Below, piece by piece: positions 50,390 through 60,089 of a stretch of DNA of 64,000 bases. The stretch spans positions 19,312 to 83,311 of the forward strand of contig CAZGCB010000001.1 of NCBI GenBank assembly GCA_964524065.1. The letters are read 5' to 3'. The translations under genes and the position numbers were made by a program. Position 1 is the stretch's first letter. Every line of letters starts with the position of its first letter. This DNA is from CAZADA01 sp964524065. GTDB lineage: Bacteria; Pseudomonadota; Alphaproteobacteria; Caulobacterales; Maricaulaceae. The notes beneath the pieces were generated by a model, which made no database searches, had not been told where the DNA came from, and was given only the letters and a program-made list of their open reading frames with translations.

Positions 50390-50774
50390 CGGCCAACCTC
50401 TCCGCTTCATAATCGATGAGTTTGCGGCACCGGTTGAGCGCTTTGTAGAAGTCGCCCGCCATCACGTCGCGGCTGACCGAGACGCATTCGGCCAACACGC
50501 CGGTATTGCTGATGACGCTCATGAATTCCGTCATCCGCAGGACAAACTCATCATAATAGGGGCCCGTCCTCCCCTGATCCAAATACATCATCATGATTGG
50601 GAAGTAGACCCGCCGCGCCGGCGTCACTGCTTCCTCGCTTTGCATGATGTCCTTTTCGCGCAAGACGGAAGCGCGATTTTGCAGCACCAAGGTGGAGCGG
50701 CGATCGCCATTCTCCACCACAGCGCCATTCAAGACGAAACGTTCTCCAGGCTTCAGCGACAATTTCAGCGGCAT
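50349..50774 (-). CDS. flbT: Flagellar biosynthesis repressor FlbT
   Basis: FlbT represses flagellin synthesis after transcription by acting on flagellin mRNA leaders until the hook is complete. The 141-residue protein starts LKLSLKPGERFVLNGAVVENGDRR and has NRASVLREKDIM, ARRVYFPIMMMYLD and a C-terminal DFYKALNRCRKLIDYE. It heads the flbT-flaF pair and is divergent from flmG across about 250 nt that contains a GGTTAACC palindrome (possible CtrA half sites). Confidence 0.95.
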   Translation of the reverse strand: MPLKLSLKPGERFVLNGAVVENGDRRSTLVLQNRASVLREKDIMQSEEAVTPARRVYFPIMMMYLDQGRTGPYYDEFVLRMTEFMSVISNTGVLAECVSVSRDVMAGDFYKALNRCRKLIDYEAERLADVGAGVSASDQPG

Positions 50775-51021
50775 CGGGCGTTCGGCTCCAAAGCGGGGGC
50801 GCGCCGGTCATGGGACGCGCGACGATAAGCAGATGACCTGAAAGCAAGCTAAACAGCGGTGGTTAACCAATTCTCGCCCGCGCCGCGATCAGGCGCGCGC
50901 CGGCGGCCAAACATCCCGCAACCTGCCGCCTGGCTTGCGCGCTAACGGGGGCTTCACCGACCCGGCGCCATGATCGGCCATGCGCCGGCTTCGCGGCGCG
51001 GATCTGTGGAGCCTGCACGTC

Positions 51022-52869
51022 ATGGCCGTTGCGTCCTCTCCCGTGCCCGCCGCGACGTTGACCGCGGATGTGCCGCAGCTCATCACCGCACGCGGCAGCG
51101 AAGCCGTCCGCGATTTAGACGGCGCGCTCACCCATGCCCATGGCGTGGCTCTGCATTTGGAGCCGGCGCGCCGCGATGATCGCCGCCACACAAAGGTGCG
51201 CAAGCTGCTCAAAGCCGCGTTGAAGGCGAACGCCGCCGGCGATCCGCGTGAGAGCGCGCGCCTGGCGCTGGACGCGCTGGGGCTGGACGACGCCAACGCC
51301 GCGGCGTGCCACGTGATGGCCGCGGCGCTGGAGCAGCTGGGCCATGTGTCGCGCGCCCTTCAATTTTACGAGCGCGCCTGGACGCTCAATCCCCGCGATC
51401 CGCAGATTTATCTCGCCATGGGCCTGGCCGCCTGGAAGCTGGACATGATGGCGGCGGCGGAGAAGTTCTTCCGTTTGGCCTTGCAAATGGAGCCCGCCAA
51501 CGTCCCCGCGCGGGTCAATTTGGGTGGGGTGTTGCGCGATGATGGCCGCTTTGAAGACGCCATCGAAATTCTGCGTGAGGGGCTCTACGCCGCCCCGGGC
51601 GAAGCGCAATTGTGGAACGCCATCGGCACGGTGATGCTGCATTCCGGCGACATCCCCAATGCCCGTACCTTCTATGAAGAGACGCTGCGCCTGGACGCGG
51701 ACTTCGCCCGCGGCTGGCACAATCTCGCCTACGCCCTCAACACCGCCGGCGATGGCGAGGGCGCGCTGGAGGCCTCAGATAAAGCGCTGGAATGCGGGCC
51801 GCGCTCGGCCAAGGACGCCTATGAAATCGCCCACAGCCGCGCCCTGTCGCTGTTGACGCTGGGGCGCTTAGAGGACGCCTGGCGCGCGTATGAAGTGCGC
51901 TTGGACGTCGAACAAGGCCCCATGGTGTTCCAGGCGCCCGGTCAACGGCTCGACCCCTTTGATCCTAAGCCCCTCACGGGCCGCGCGGTGCTGGTCATCG
52001 GTGAGCAGGGCGTCGGCGACGAAGTGCTGCACTTCAACGCGCTGGCGGATTTGGAGCGCGAAATCGGCGCCGATGGACGCATGATCGTGGCGTGCGAGCC
52101 ACGCCTGGCGCCTTTACTGGCGCGCAGCTTTCCCCGCGCGCAGATCGAACGCCACGCCACTGTCTCGCGCGAAGCGCGCAAGGTGCGCGCCGTGGCCTGG
52201 GCCGACGCCGCGACAGACGGCCATCGGCAAGAACAGGCCCCAGCCCCGCAGCTTGACGTCTGGACGCCCGCGGCGGGGTTGTTGGCGCGTTATCGGCGCC
52301 GCCTCGACGCCTTCCCCAACACCGCGTTCCTCACGCCAGACCCCCAGCGGGTGGCCGGCTTCCGCGCCCAACTGGCGGCGCTGGGACCTGAACCCAAGGT
52401 CGGGCTGTGTTGGAAATCAAAGAAAATGACCGCCTCACGGCGCAAATATTTCAGCCCCTTCGAGGCCTGGCGGCCGGTGCTCGAAACTGCGGGTGTGACG
52501 TTTGTTTCGATGCAGTATGGCGATGTGGACTCCGAAATCGCGCAGGCGGCGCAGGATTATGGGGTGACGATCCATCAGCTGACGGGTCTGGACCTGATGG
52601 ATGATTTGGATGGCGTGGCCGCCGCAGGAGCCGCCTTGGACCTCACCATCGGCCCCATGAACGCCTCCACCAACCTCGCCGGGGCGGCCGGCGGGCTGAT
52701 TTGGATCGTGGCCTTGCGCACACACTGGCCGCTCTTTTCGACCGATCGCCTCCACTTTTATCCCGATGCGCGGGCGTTCAGTCCGCCGATGAATGGCGAC
52801 TGGAACGACGCTATGGCTCAAATCGCCGCCGCTTTGCGGAGCTTTACGCAGACCCAGGGCGCCGCCTAA
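51022..52869 (+). CDS. flmG: FlmG-like flagellin glycosyltransferase with TPR domain
   Basis: FlmG proteins bind flagellin through N-terminal TPR repeats and add pseudaminic-type sugar with a C-terminal transferase domain. This 615-residue product has about seven TPRs (residues 50-290; for example LQFYERAWTLNPRDPQIYLAMGLAAW, VRLDDGRFEDAIEILREGLYAAP-like units) and a GT-B-like C-terminal domain with VLVIGEQGVGDEVLHFNAL and VGLCWKSKKMTASRRKY, then LTIGPMNASTNLAGAAGG. I used the ATG at 51022 (TGGAG upstream); an ATG at 50980 adds 14 residues. Context with flagellins and the sugar genes is strong. Confidence 0.88.
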   Translation: MAVASSPVPAATLTADVPQLITARGSEAVRDLDGALTHAHGVALHLEPARRDDRRHTKVRKLLKAALKANAAGDPRESARLALDALGLDDANAAACHVMAAALEQLGHVSRALQFYERAWTLNPRDPQIYLAMGLAAWKLDMMAAAEKFFRLALQMEPANVPARVNLGGVLRDDGRFEDAIEILREGLYAAPGEAQLWNAIGTVMLHSGDIPNARTFYEETLRLDADFARGWHNLAYALNTAGDGEGALEASDKALECGPRSAKDAYEIAHSRALSLLTLGRLEDAWRAYEVRLDVEQGPMVFQAPGQRLDPFDPKPLTGRAVLVIGEQGVGDEVLHFNALADLEREIGADGRMIVACEPRLAPLLARSFPRAQIERHATVSREARKVRAVAWADAATDGHRQEQAPAPQLDVWTPAAGLLARYRRRLDAFPNTAFLTPDPQRVAGFRAQLAALGPEPKVGLCWKSKKMTASRRKYFSPFEAWRPVLETAGVTFVSMQYGDVDSEIAQAAQDYGVTIHQLTGLDLMDDLDGVAAAGAALDLTIGPMNASTNLAGAAGGLIWIVALRTHWPLFSTDRLHFYPDARAFSPPMNGDWNDAMAQIAAALRSFTQTQGAA

Positions 52870-52968
52870 GCGCCGCTCCAGCCCGTCTCCCCGCCCTGGT
52901 CAAGCGCCTCCAATGGGGTACAAATCCCTCAGGCGTTCGCGCTGCACAAAAGCGGGCGAGGGACCGGC

Positions 52969-53598
52969 ATGGGAGACATGGGCATGCACGCCAAAGCTTG
53001 GGCGGCGATCGCCGCGGCATTCGTATTGGGCTGGAGCGCTGTGGCGCAAGACGACGCGACGGAGTTGGGCGCGCCCAACACCTCCAATGAGTTTTGGACC
53101 GACGGCGCCGATGGCGTGGTGGTGCACACCGAAAGCAACGTCGCCTGCCCGGCGGCCATGGGCGATGCGGCCCGTGTCGAAGTTCTGAGCTATGACCGCC
53201 AATCCGGCCATGTCGGCCTGTCCTGTCATTATCGCAATGTGGTGGGCTCAGAGTACGACCTGTTCATTTGGCGCGCGGGCGTCACCGAACTCACGGGCGA
53301 CGGCGATCAAAACGACGCGTGGAACAGCGCCACCACGCGGCTGCGCCAGCGCCATCCGCGCGCGCTGCCCATGACGCCGGAGGGTCTGGGCGATGCCCCC
53401 GCCCACGAGCTCTACGGCATTGTCTTCCGCACCGGCGCTTTGCGCGGCGTGCCTGTCAATCAAGGGATTTGGCTGACGCAAAACGACGCCTGGGTGGTGC
53501 GTGGCATCGGCGTTTTCCTCAATTATGAAGGGGGGCTGGCGGGCGCGACCGCACTGCGCCAAGCGGTGATTGACGCCCGCGCCGTCATCGACGGCTAG
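52969..53598 (+). CDS. Secreted protein of unknown function
   Basis: A 209-residue product with a signal peptide (AWAAIAAAFVLGWSAVAQ) and a compact mature part: EFWTDGADGVVVHTESNVACPAAMG, YDLFIWRAGVTEL and LTQNDAWVVRGIGVFLNYEG. Two cysteines (VACP, LSCHYRN) may pair. GAGGGA lies six bases before the ATG at 52969; methionines at 52978 and 52984 are alternatives. The first part recalls lineage-specific periplasmic proteins, but I cannot assign a family. It is convergent with the hybrid kinase gene. Confidence 0.75.
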   Translation: MGDMGMHAKAWAAIAAAFVLGWSAVAQDDATELGAPNTSNEFWTDGADGVVVHTESNVACPAAMGDAARVEVLSYDRQSGHVGLSCHYRNVVGSEYDLFIWRAGVTELTGDGDQNDAWNSATTRLRQRHPRALPMTPEGLGDAPAHELYGIVFRTGALRGVPVNQGIWLTQNDAWVVRGIGVFLNYEGGLAGATALRQAVIDARAVIDG

Positions 53599-53611
53599 AC
53601 ACGGCTGGGCG

Positions 53612-56600
53612 TCAGGCGTCCGTCGCAGCGGGCTGGCGGCTGAGAAATTCGCGCAGCGCCGCAGGATCCACGGGCTTGCGGATCAAGCCATACCCACGCG
53701 CCCGCGCAATGCGCTCCAATTGCGGCGACTGATCGGCGGTCAGCAGCGCAAAACGCCGCGGACGCAAGGCGAGCGTCCGCGCCGCGAAAGCGTCCAACAC
53801 GCTCAGCCCATCAGCGCCCGGACCAAGGTGAAAATCGGCTAGCACCGCCGCATACGCCTCGCCATCCTGCGCGGCGGCGATGGCGCCGTCGGCGTTTGAA
53901 AACACCTGCGGCGCACAGCCCCACCCCTCCAAAATTGTGGCCATAGCGCTGCGGATATTGGCTTCATCATCGACAAACAACACGCGCATGCCCGCCAGCG
54001 AGGCCTCATTGCGGCTCAGGGGCGCGGCCGCTTGCGCCGGCTGCGCGGCGCGGGCCCGCGGCAGCGTAATGGAAAAGGTGGAGCCACAACCCACCTGCGA
54101 GCGCACATGCACGGGCGCGCCCAGCAAGCGGGCGATCCGATCCACAATGGCCAGGCCGAGACCCGCGCCATGCTCACCGCGCACATCCACATCCTGCAAC
54201 CGCCGGAATTCTTGGAAAATTTCCTCCTGACGCTCCGGCGGAATGCCCGGGCCGGTGTCGATGACTTCCACCCGCACGCGCCCACGGCCAATGCGGCGCG
54301 CGCCCAAGATCACGCCCCCGTCCTTGGTGTAGCGCAGCGCGTTGGACAGAAGGTTCTGGACGACACTGCGCAGAAGCGTGCGGTCGCTGCGCACATTCAA
54401 GCTGGTGGCCGGGCGCACCAGGCGCAGGCCCTGCTGCTCGGCCATGGGCGCGAACTCCGTCTCCAATTCGCCAAACACCGCCTCCAACGGGACGGCCGAC
54501 AGTTTTGGACGAATGCCGCCTTGATCCAACCGTGAGATGTCCAACAGCGCCCGCAACAAGCGATCTGCGGAGCTGATGGAGCGCTCGATGTTCTCGGCCA
54601 TGGCGCGTCGTTCGGGCGCAGCGCCGCCCAAATCGCTGATCAACGCCCCCGCAAACAGACGCGCCGCGTTCAGCGGCTGCAGAAGATCATGGCTGGCCGC
54701 CGCCAAAAACGCCGTCTTGCCGGCATTGGCGTCTTCGGCGGCGCGTTTGGCCGCCTCCAACTCGCGCGCCAAAGCCTCCAATTCTTCCGTGCGCTCAGCG
54801 ACGCGGTCTTCGAGGCGATCTTTCGCCTCCGCAATGGCCTGGGCGCGCCAGCGATCTTCGGTCACATCGGTGAAGGTCGTGACATAGCCTCCGCCCGGCA
54901 TGGGGTTGCCAAAGGTTTTCAGCACCATGCCGTTGGGCCGCACCCGCTCGAAAGCGTGACGGGTGCCGACGCGCAAATGACCAACCCGCTTGGCCACCTT
55001 GGCGTCCACATCACCGGGCCCGAACTCCCCCCGTTCGGCATTGTAGCGGATGACCTCCGCAATCGGCTGGCCGGGATATAAAAAGCCCACCGGATACTCG
55101 AACATGTCTACGTAAGGTTGGTTCCACGCCACAAGCTTCAGGTTTTTGTCCACCACCGAAACGCCCTGGCTGATGTTCTCCATGGTGGCGCGCACGAGGT
55201 CCCGGTTGAACTCCACCTCATGTGCGGCCTGGTCAATGAGCGCCAAGGTCTGCTCGGTCCGCAGCACGCCGCCAGACAACGCCGACGCGACGATCACCCG
55301 CGCGGAGGACGCGCCCAACACCCCCGCCAGCTGACGCTCCACAAACCGCACAACCGCCACTTCGGGATGCGCCGCCGGGTGCAGCTGACGGCCCGTGCGT
55401 CGCTCAAACCGGTCAAAGGCGGCGCGAGCGGCCCGCCCGCCCACAAACCGCTCCGCCAAAGTCATCAGATCGCCGGTGGTGGCTTGCCCGCCCACGCCCG
55501 CCGCTTGATCCAACCGGCTCGGCGCCGCGCCCCCCACAAACACAGCCGCTTGAACGCGCTCGCGCAGGGGCGAACGGCTCAACACCGACACCAAGATGTA
55601 CACAAGAACATTGACGCCCAAGCTCCAGGCCGCCCCATGGGCCATGGGCGATATGCCGGTCACGCCAAACAGGGCCGAAGGATCGAGCACACCGCCCCAG
55701 GCTTTCTGCAGGCCAGAAGCCGCCAGAGTGTCCGCCCCCATCAACACCGGCAGCAACAGCGTGTAAGCCCACACGAGCAAGCCGATGACAATTCCCGCCT
55801 TGGCGCCGGATGCGCGCCCGCCGCGCCAATAGAGCCCGCCCCAAAGCGCTGGCGCCAGCTGCGCCGCCGCGGTGATGGCCAACAACCCCATCACCGCCAG
55901 CGGTTGATCAGGAACGTATGTGAGATAGGCCCACGCCGCAGCCCACAAAGCGACGATCACCACACGCCGTGCGACGGTCAACACGCGGTCCATCTGTAGG
56001 GCGCTGAGGCCCTCGAACAGCTTCGTGCGCAACAGCGCCGGCAACATCAAATCATTGATGGCCATGGTGGACAGGGCGCTGGCGCTGGCCGCCGCCATAG
56101 CCACCGCCGCCGACAATCCGGCCACGAAAGCCAGCACACCCAACCAGGGAGCGCCGGCCGCCACGGGCGCCGCGATGATGAGCGCGTCCGGCGTCCCCCC
56201 GGCGAGGGGCAGACCCGCACGGCCAATAATGGCGGCGGCCACCGCCAGGACGAGCAAATAGGCGGGAAACAGGACCCGCGCCCAGTTCTGATCCTGGCGT
56301 GTGGGCGTCTGCAAAAAGGTCATGTGGAACTGACGCGGCAGGCAAAACACCGCCAACATGCCGCACAAGCCGAGGATCATCATGTCGCCGGGTCGCAGGC
56401 CCGCAACACTGACGCCCCCCCCCGGCGTCACCGCACGCGGTTGCGGCGCGCCCCACAGCAAAAACAGCGCCACGCCCACCATCACAACCGTCATGAACAG
56501 CGTGTCCACCGCCGCAAACGCCACCAAACCCCGCTCGCGCGCCGCCGGCCGTGGACCGCGCCCGCCCAGCGCCATAGCAAGGCCCGCCAACAAAACGGCC

Positions 56601-57088
56601 GCCGCCAGGGTCACGCCCGCCGGCGCGCCAGGCGCGCCGCCGGCTTGGGCCAAAGCGTCAGCGCCGATATCCGCCGCACGCAGCTGCAGCGCGCAATAGG
56701 GCACAACGCCGATGATCGCCGCCGTGGTCACCACCGCCGCCAGCCCGCGGCTCTTGCCATAGCGGGAAGCGAGGAAGTCAGCGATGGAGGTGATATTCTC
56801 CCGCGCCGTGATCGCGGCGATCTTGCGCAGAATGGGAAAGCCGAGCGTGAACGCCACCACGGGCCCCAAATACCCCGCCGCATAGGCGAAACCGCCCGCC
56901 GCCGCGGCGCCGGGCGCGCCGTAAAGTGTCCAGCAGGTGCTGTAAACGCCCAAGCTGAGGGCGTAGACCGCCGGCCGCAGCCGCCCGGTGAGGACACGCA
57001 AACGCCCACGCTCTGCGGCTCGGGCCACCCGCGCCATCATGAAAAAATACAGCGTCGCCGCCGCGAAGGCCGCCCATGCCAGAGCCAT
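53612..57088 (-). CDS. Hybrid sensor histidine kinase with N-terminal sodium/solute symporter domain
   Basis: An 1158-residue fusion. Residues 1-480 form about 13 membrane helices of the SLC5 (sodium:solute symporter) family (VLTGRLRPAVYALSLGVYSTCWTLYG; GAPGAAAAGGF; ITARENITSIADFLASRYGKS). A PAS domain follows near 620-740 (MENISQGVSVVDKNLKLVAWNQPYVDMF), then HisKA with the phospho-accepting His near 801 (AAASHDLLQPLNAARLF), HATPase (NLLSNALRYT, DTGPGIPPERQEEIFQEF) and a C-terminal receiver with Asp near 1085 (VLADFHLGPGADG). It resembles the CbrA/CrbS type, which senses or transports nutrients such as amino acids or acetate; the ligand here is unknown. Confidence 0.93.
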   Translation of the reverse strand: MALAWAAFAAATLYFFMMARVARAAERGRLRVLTGRLRPAVYALSLGVYSTCWTLYGAPGAAAAGGFAYAAGYLGPVVAFTLGFPILRKIAAITARENITSIADFLASRYGKSRGLAAVVTTAAIIGVVPYCALQLRAADIGADALAQAGGAPGAPAGVTLAAAVLLAGLAMALGGRGPRPAARERGLVAFAAVDTLFMTVVMVGVALFLLWGAPQPRAVTPGGGVSVAGLRPGDMMILGLCGMLAVFCLPRQFHMTFLQTPTRQDQNWARVLFPAYLLVLAVAAAIIGRAGLPLAGGTPDALIIAAPVAAGAPWLGVLAFVAGLSAAVAMAAASASALSTMAINDLMLPALLRTKLFEGLSALQMDRVLTVARRVVIVALWAAAWAYLTYVPDQPLAVMGLLAITAAAQLAPALWGGLYWRGGRASGAKAGIVIGLLVWAYTLLLPVLMGADTLAASGLQKAWGGVLDPSALFGVTGISPMAHGAAWSLGVNVLVYILVSVLSRSPLRERVQAAVFVGGAAPSRLDQAAGVGGQATTGDLMTLAERFVGGRAARAAFDRFERRTGRQLHPAAHPEVAVVRFVERQLAGVLGASSARVIVASALSGGVLRTEQTLALIDQAAHEVEFNRDLVRATMENISQGVSVVDKNLKLVAWNQPYVDMFEYPVGFLYPGQPIAEVIRYNAERGEFGPGDVDAKVAKRVGHLRVGTRHAFERVRPNGMVLKTFGNPMPGGGYVTTFTDVTEDRWRAQAIAEAKDRLEDRVAERTEELEALARELEAAKRAAEDANAGKTAFLAAASHDLLQPLNAARLFAGALISDLGGAAPERRAMAENIERSISSADRLLRALLDISRLDQGGIRPKLSAVPLEAVFGELETEFAPMAEQQGLRLVRPATSLNVRSDRTLLRSVVQNLLSNALRYTKDGGVILGARRIGRGRVRVEVIDTGPGIPPERQEEIFQEFRRLQDVDVRGEHGAGLGLAIVDRIARLLGAPVHVRSQVGCGSTFSITLPRARAAQPAQAAAPLSRNEASLAGMRVLFVDDEANIRSAMATILEGWGCAPQVFSNADGAIAAAQDGEAYAAVLADFHLGPGADGLSVLDAFAARTLALRPRRFALLTADQSPQLERIARARGYGLIRKPVDPAALREFLSRQPAATDA

Positions 57089-57215
57089 TGGTCGTCCGCC
57101 CTGCTCCCGTCACAGCGCCGACGGAATCGCCGCGCCGCGCGCCGACTATGCGCTGAGGCCCGCGCCCGGCGCAAAATCGCGGCGCACACACGCCGCGCGT
57201 CCTGCGCCTGCCGAC

Positions 57216-57530
57216 CTAGGGAGCGCCATGCAAGGCGCGCGCCCCAGGAAGACGGCCGCACCAGCGCGCAATGAGCACCAAGCCGGCGACGATGAGGGCG
57301 CCAAACAGCGCGGGCGCGCCGTAAAGCAATAGTCCGCCGGACGCCACAAAACCCTCGCCTCCGCTTTTGCGGGCCAGCTGAGTGAGTACAAGGCACAGCC
57401 ACGCCAGCGCCATCCAAGGGACAAACGCGCCGGCTATGAACAGCGCCGTTCGCCGCCACAGGCGACGGGCCTGGGCGTCGGCCTCGGCGCCGTGCGACGC
57501 TGCCGCTTCGTGACCTGACACGCTATGCAT
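57216..57530 (-). CDS. Small two-helix membrane protein
   Basis: A 104-residue protein with two hydrophobic segments (ALFIAGAFVPWMALAWLCLVLTQLA; LLLYGAPALFGALIVAGLVLIARW). It lies 127 nt upstream of the symporter-kinase gene on the same strand. Small two-helix proteins next to SLC5 genes (DUF485 or DUF4212 type) often assist the transporter, but the sequence does not clearly match those families. Confidence 0.6.
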   Translation of the reverse strand: MHSVSGHEAAASHGAEADAQARRLWRRTALFIAGAFVPWMALAWLCLVLTQLARKSGGEGFVASGGLLLYGAPALFGALIVAGLVLIARWCGRLPGARALHGAP

Positions 57531-57597
57531 GCGTCACCCTCACCCGCATTGGCGCTCTCTCACGCCATCACTTTGGGCCCCGCGGCTTAAGTCCGCC

Positions 57598-58128
57598 TCA
57601 ACGCTCCACCGCGCGCTGGGGAAAGACGCCGCGGCGCAATTCCTCCACCGCCAGGCGCGCGGGTTTAAACGCGCGACGCAGCACCGGCACCGTGCGCGCC
57701 GGCTGCGCGTCGCCGCACATGAACACGTCCACAGCGGCGAAATCCGCCTCCGGCCAGGTGTGAATGGAGATGTGGCTTTCGGCCAGCACCACCACGCCGG
57801 TGACGCCGCCATTGGGTTGGAAGTGATGGAAATCTGAGCCAAGCACCGTGGCGCCGGCGGCCTCGGCCGCCTCCACTAAAGCTCGCTCCACGCCGGCCAC
57901 ATCATCCAGGCCCGTGGCGCCCCACAGATCCACGATCAGATGACGTCCGGCATAGGCCACGCCAGACTCTTGGATAAAGAAGTCCAGCCGCGGCGCGCCA
58001 GCGTGCGTGTTGGGGTCTGATTGTTCGGAGTTTACCGCCGCGCCCGACAAGGTGTCAGACGCGGCGTGCGCCTGTTCGAGGTCCGCCTCGTCCAAGGACT
58101 CTAGGCGGCCCAGGGATGGGGGTGTCAT
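57598..58128 (-). CDS. speD: S-adenosylmethionine decarboxylase proenzyme
   Basis: SpeD makes decarboxylated AdoMet for spermidine synthesis after self-cleavage to form a pyruvoyl group. The cleavage site is Glu117-Ser118 (LAESHISIHTWPE), with the catalytic histidine and cysteine in FHHFQPNGG and DVFMCGD. At 176 residues it is about 50 longer than usual bacterial SpeD because of an acidic N-terminal extension before GRHLIVDLWG. No spermidine synthase gene is adjacent. Confidence 0.95.
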   Translation of the reverse strand: MTPPSLGRLESLDEADLEQAHAASDTLSGAAVNSEQSDPNTHAGAPRLDFFIQESGVAYAGRHLIVDLWGATGLDDVAGVERALVEAAEAAGATVLGSDFHHFQPNGGVTGVVVLAESHISIHTWPEADFAAVDVFMCGDAQPARTVPVLRRAFKPARLAVEELRRGVFPQRAVER

Positions 58129-58362
58129 TCACGCATCTCCCTAAGCAGCAACGCCCGGCGCACTGGGCCCGGGCGGATTGGAGCGACGTCTGTCTCAGAA
58201 CTTGTGCCCGGTTTCAAGAAAAAAACACGCTTAAACGCCGTGGCGCCATATAGGTCGTCGGCAGCCAGGATCTGCGGCGCCGTACAGCGTCGCGGCCTTG
58301 GGACGCCTCCTCGCCCATGATAAGGCCGTGGCACCGGACATGAGACGCGGGCGGGGTCGCGC

Positions 58363-60015
58363 ATGGTCACCATCACGCCGCAAACGGAGGCGGCCACGGA
58401 CACGGCGGTCCAACATCGGAACGCCATGGGCGCGTTCGCCTGGGCGTTGATCGCCGTGGCGATCCTAACGGCCGTGCGGGCGGCGGGGTTGATCGCCTCG
58501 CCGGTGGAGCTGCACGGCGATGAGGCCCAATATTGGGGTTGGGCCCAAAGTCTGGACTGGGGCTATTATTCCAAGCCGCCGCTGATCGCATGGACGATCG
58601 CGGCCTCCACCACTCTGTTCGGCGACAGCGAATGGGCCATCCGGCTCATCTCACCCTTCGCGCATGGCCTGGCGGCGCTGTTTTTAGGCCTTGCCGCGCG
58701 CGATCTGTACGGCCCGCGGGCGGGCGCCGGGGCGGCGATCCTCTACACCGTGATGCCGGCGGTGTGGTTGTCATCCGGCATCGTCTCCACCGATGCGTTG
58801 CTGCTGGCGTTGTGGAGCGGGGCCCTCTTTGCGTTTGTCCGCTTTCGCGCCACGGGCGCGTTGGGCTGGGCCATCGCGGCCGGCGTGGCGGCGGGTCTGG
58901 GCTTTCTGGCCAAGTACGCCATGATTTACTTCGCCCTTGGCGCGGCTCTGGCGACGCTGCTGGATGCGCCGACGCGCCGGGCGGTGCTGAGTTTCAAAGG
59001 CCTTGCCATGGTCGCGATCGCCGTCGGCATCGTGGCGCCCAATCTGGCGTGGAACGCCGCCAATGCCTTCGCCACCGTCTCCCACACCGCCGACAACGCC
59101 AATTGGACCGGCCCACGCTTTCGCCCACACAAACTCGGCGAGTTTTGGCAGGAGCAGCTCGCCGTCTTCGGCCCCTTCACCCTGCTGCTGTTGGGAACGG
59201 CGGTCCTTCATACGGCCGTGCAGACGCCGCAGCGCCGCCGCACCGCGCTGGTGCTGCTTGTGTTTATCGTTCCCGCGTTGCTGATCATTTCCGGCCAGGC
59301 GTTCATCAACCGCGCCCACGCGAACTGGGCCGCGGCCGCCTATGCCGCGGGCACGGTGCTGCTGGCGGGCTGGCTGTTTGGGCCTGGCGGCGCTTGGGCC
59401 CGGCGCGCGGGGATGCGCGGGGCGCTTTTGTCCATCGTTTTTGGGCTGGGGATCGGCGTCAATGTGGTCGGCGGCGGAATTTTGGCCGCGGCGGGGATGT
59501 CGCCCACCCTGGCGGATGGGCCGCTTTGCACCCCGGGCTTTTTCCCCGGCGAACGCGCGTGCGCCGGGCAAGGCTTTAAACGCGTGCGCGGGTCGCGCGA
59601 CACGGCCGCAGCGGTGCGCGGCCATCTCAGCGCGCCACGCGAGGGCCGGTCCTACGCCGCTGTCCTCATCGACAATCGCCTGGTGTTTCACGCCATGGAG
59701 TACTATCTGCGCGCCGATCCGCCGCCCTTGGCCATGTGGATGAAATGCGCCGCCCCCAAAAGCCATGCGGAGGAACGCGCGCCGCTGGGGACGGTGGCGC
59801 CCGCAGCGGGCGGCGACGCGCCCGTGTTGATTCTCTCCACACGCCCGGGCGATCACGACTTCATCGCGGCGGACTTCGCCCGCCTCACGCCCCTGGGAAC
59901 CGAAGACATCGATCTGGGCGCTGCGGGCGTGCGCCGTTTGTGGTTCTTCGCCGGCGAAGGCTACGCGCCACAGGCCGCGCGCTCTGGGCGCCGCGGCTGC
60001 GGCGAAGCGAGCTGA
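58363..60015 (+). CDS. GT39-family (ArnT-like) membrane glycosyltransferase
   Basis: A 550-residue protein with about 11 membrane helices. The first loop has the acidic motif ELHGDEAQYWGWAQSLDWGYYSKPPLIAW, which holds the catalytic Asp/Glu of ArnT/PMT-type transferases using lipid-linked sugars. A soluble C-terminal domain follows from about residue 400 (FFPGERACAGQGFKRVRG, AAVLIDNRLVFHAMEYYL). These enzymes add sugars to lipid A or cell-surface lipids; the substrate is unknown. It is divergent from speD and ends in an Arg/Gly-rich tail. Confidence 0.9.
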   Translation: MVTITPQTEAATDTAVQHRNAMGAFAWALIAVAILTAVRAAGLIASPVELHGDEAQYWGWAQSLDWGYYSKPPLIAWTIAASTTLFGDSEWAIRLISPFAHGLAALFLGLAARDLYGPRAGAGAAILYTVMPAVWLSSGIVSTDALLLALWSGALFAFVRFRATGALGWAIAAGVAAGLGFLAKYAMIYFALGAALATLLDAPTRRAVLSFKGLAMVAIAVGIVAPNLAWNAANAFATVSHTADNANWTGPRFRPHKLGEFWQEQLAVFGPFTLLLLGTAVLHTAVQTPQRRRTALVLLVFIVPALLIISGQAFINRAHANWAAAAYAAGTVLLAGWLFGPGGAWARRAGMRGALLSIVFGLGIGVNVVGGGILAAAGMSPTLADGPLCTPGFFPGERACAGQGFKRVRGSRDTAAAVRGHLSAPREGRSYAAVLIDNRLVFHAMEYYLRADPPPLAMWMKCAAPKSHAEERAPLGTVAPAAGGDAPVLILSTRPGDHDFIAADFARLTPLGTEDIDLGAAGVRRLWFFAGEGYAPQAARSGRRGCGEAS

Positions 60016-60089
60016 GAAGGCCCGTCTTCCCTCAGGCCTCACGCCGCCCTGCAGCGTTCCGATCATCACCGCAGCGCGAGCGTGGCGGC

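Noticed and set aside
50775..51021. Sigma-54 or full CtrA site between flbT and flmG
   Set aside because: The TGGC/GC spacings are off by one, and only one TTAACC half site is visible; no N7-spaced pair.
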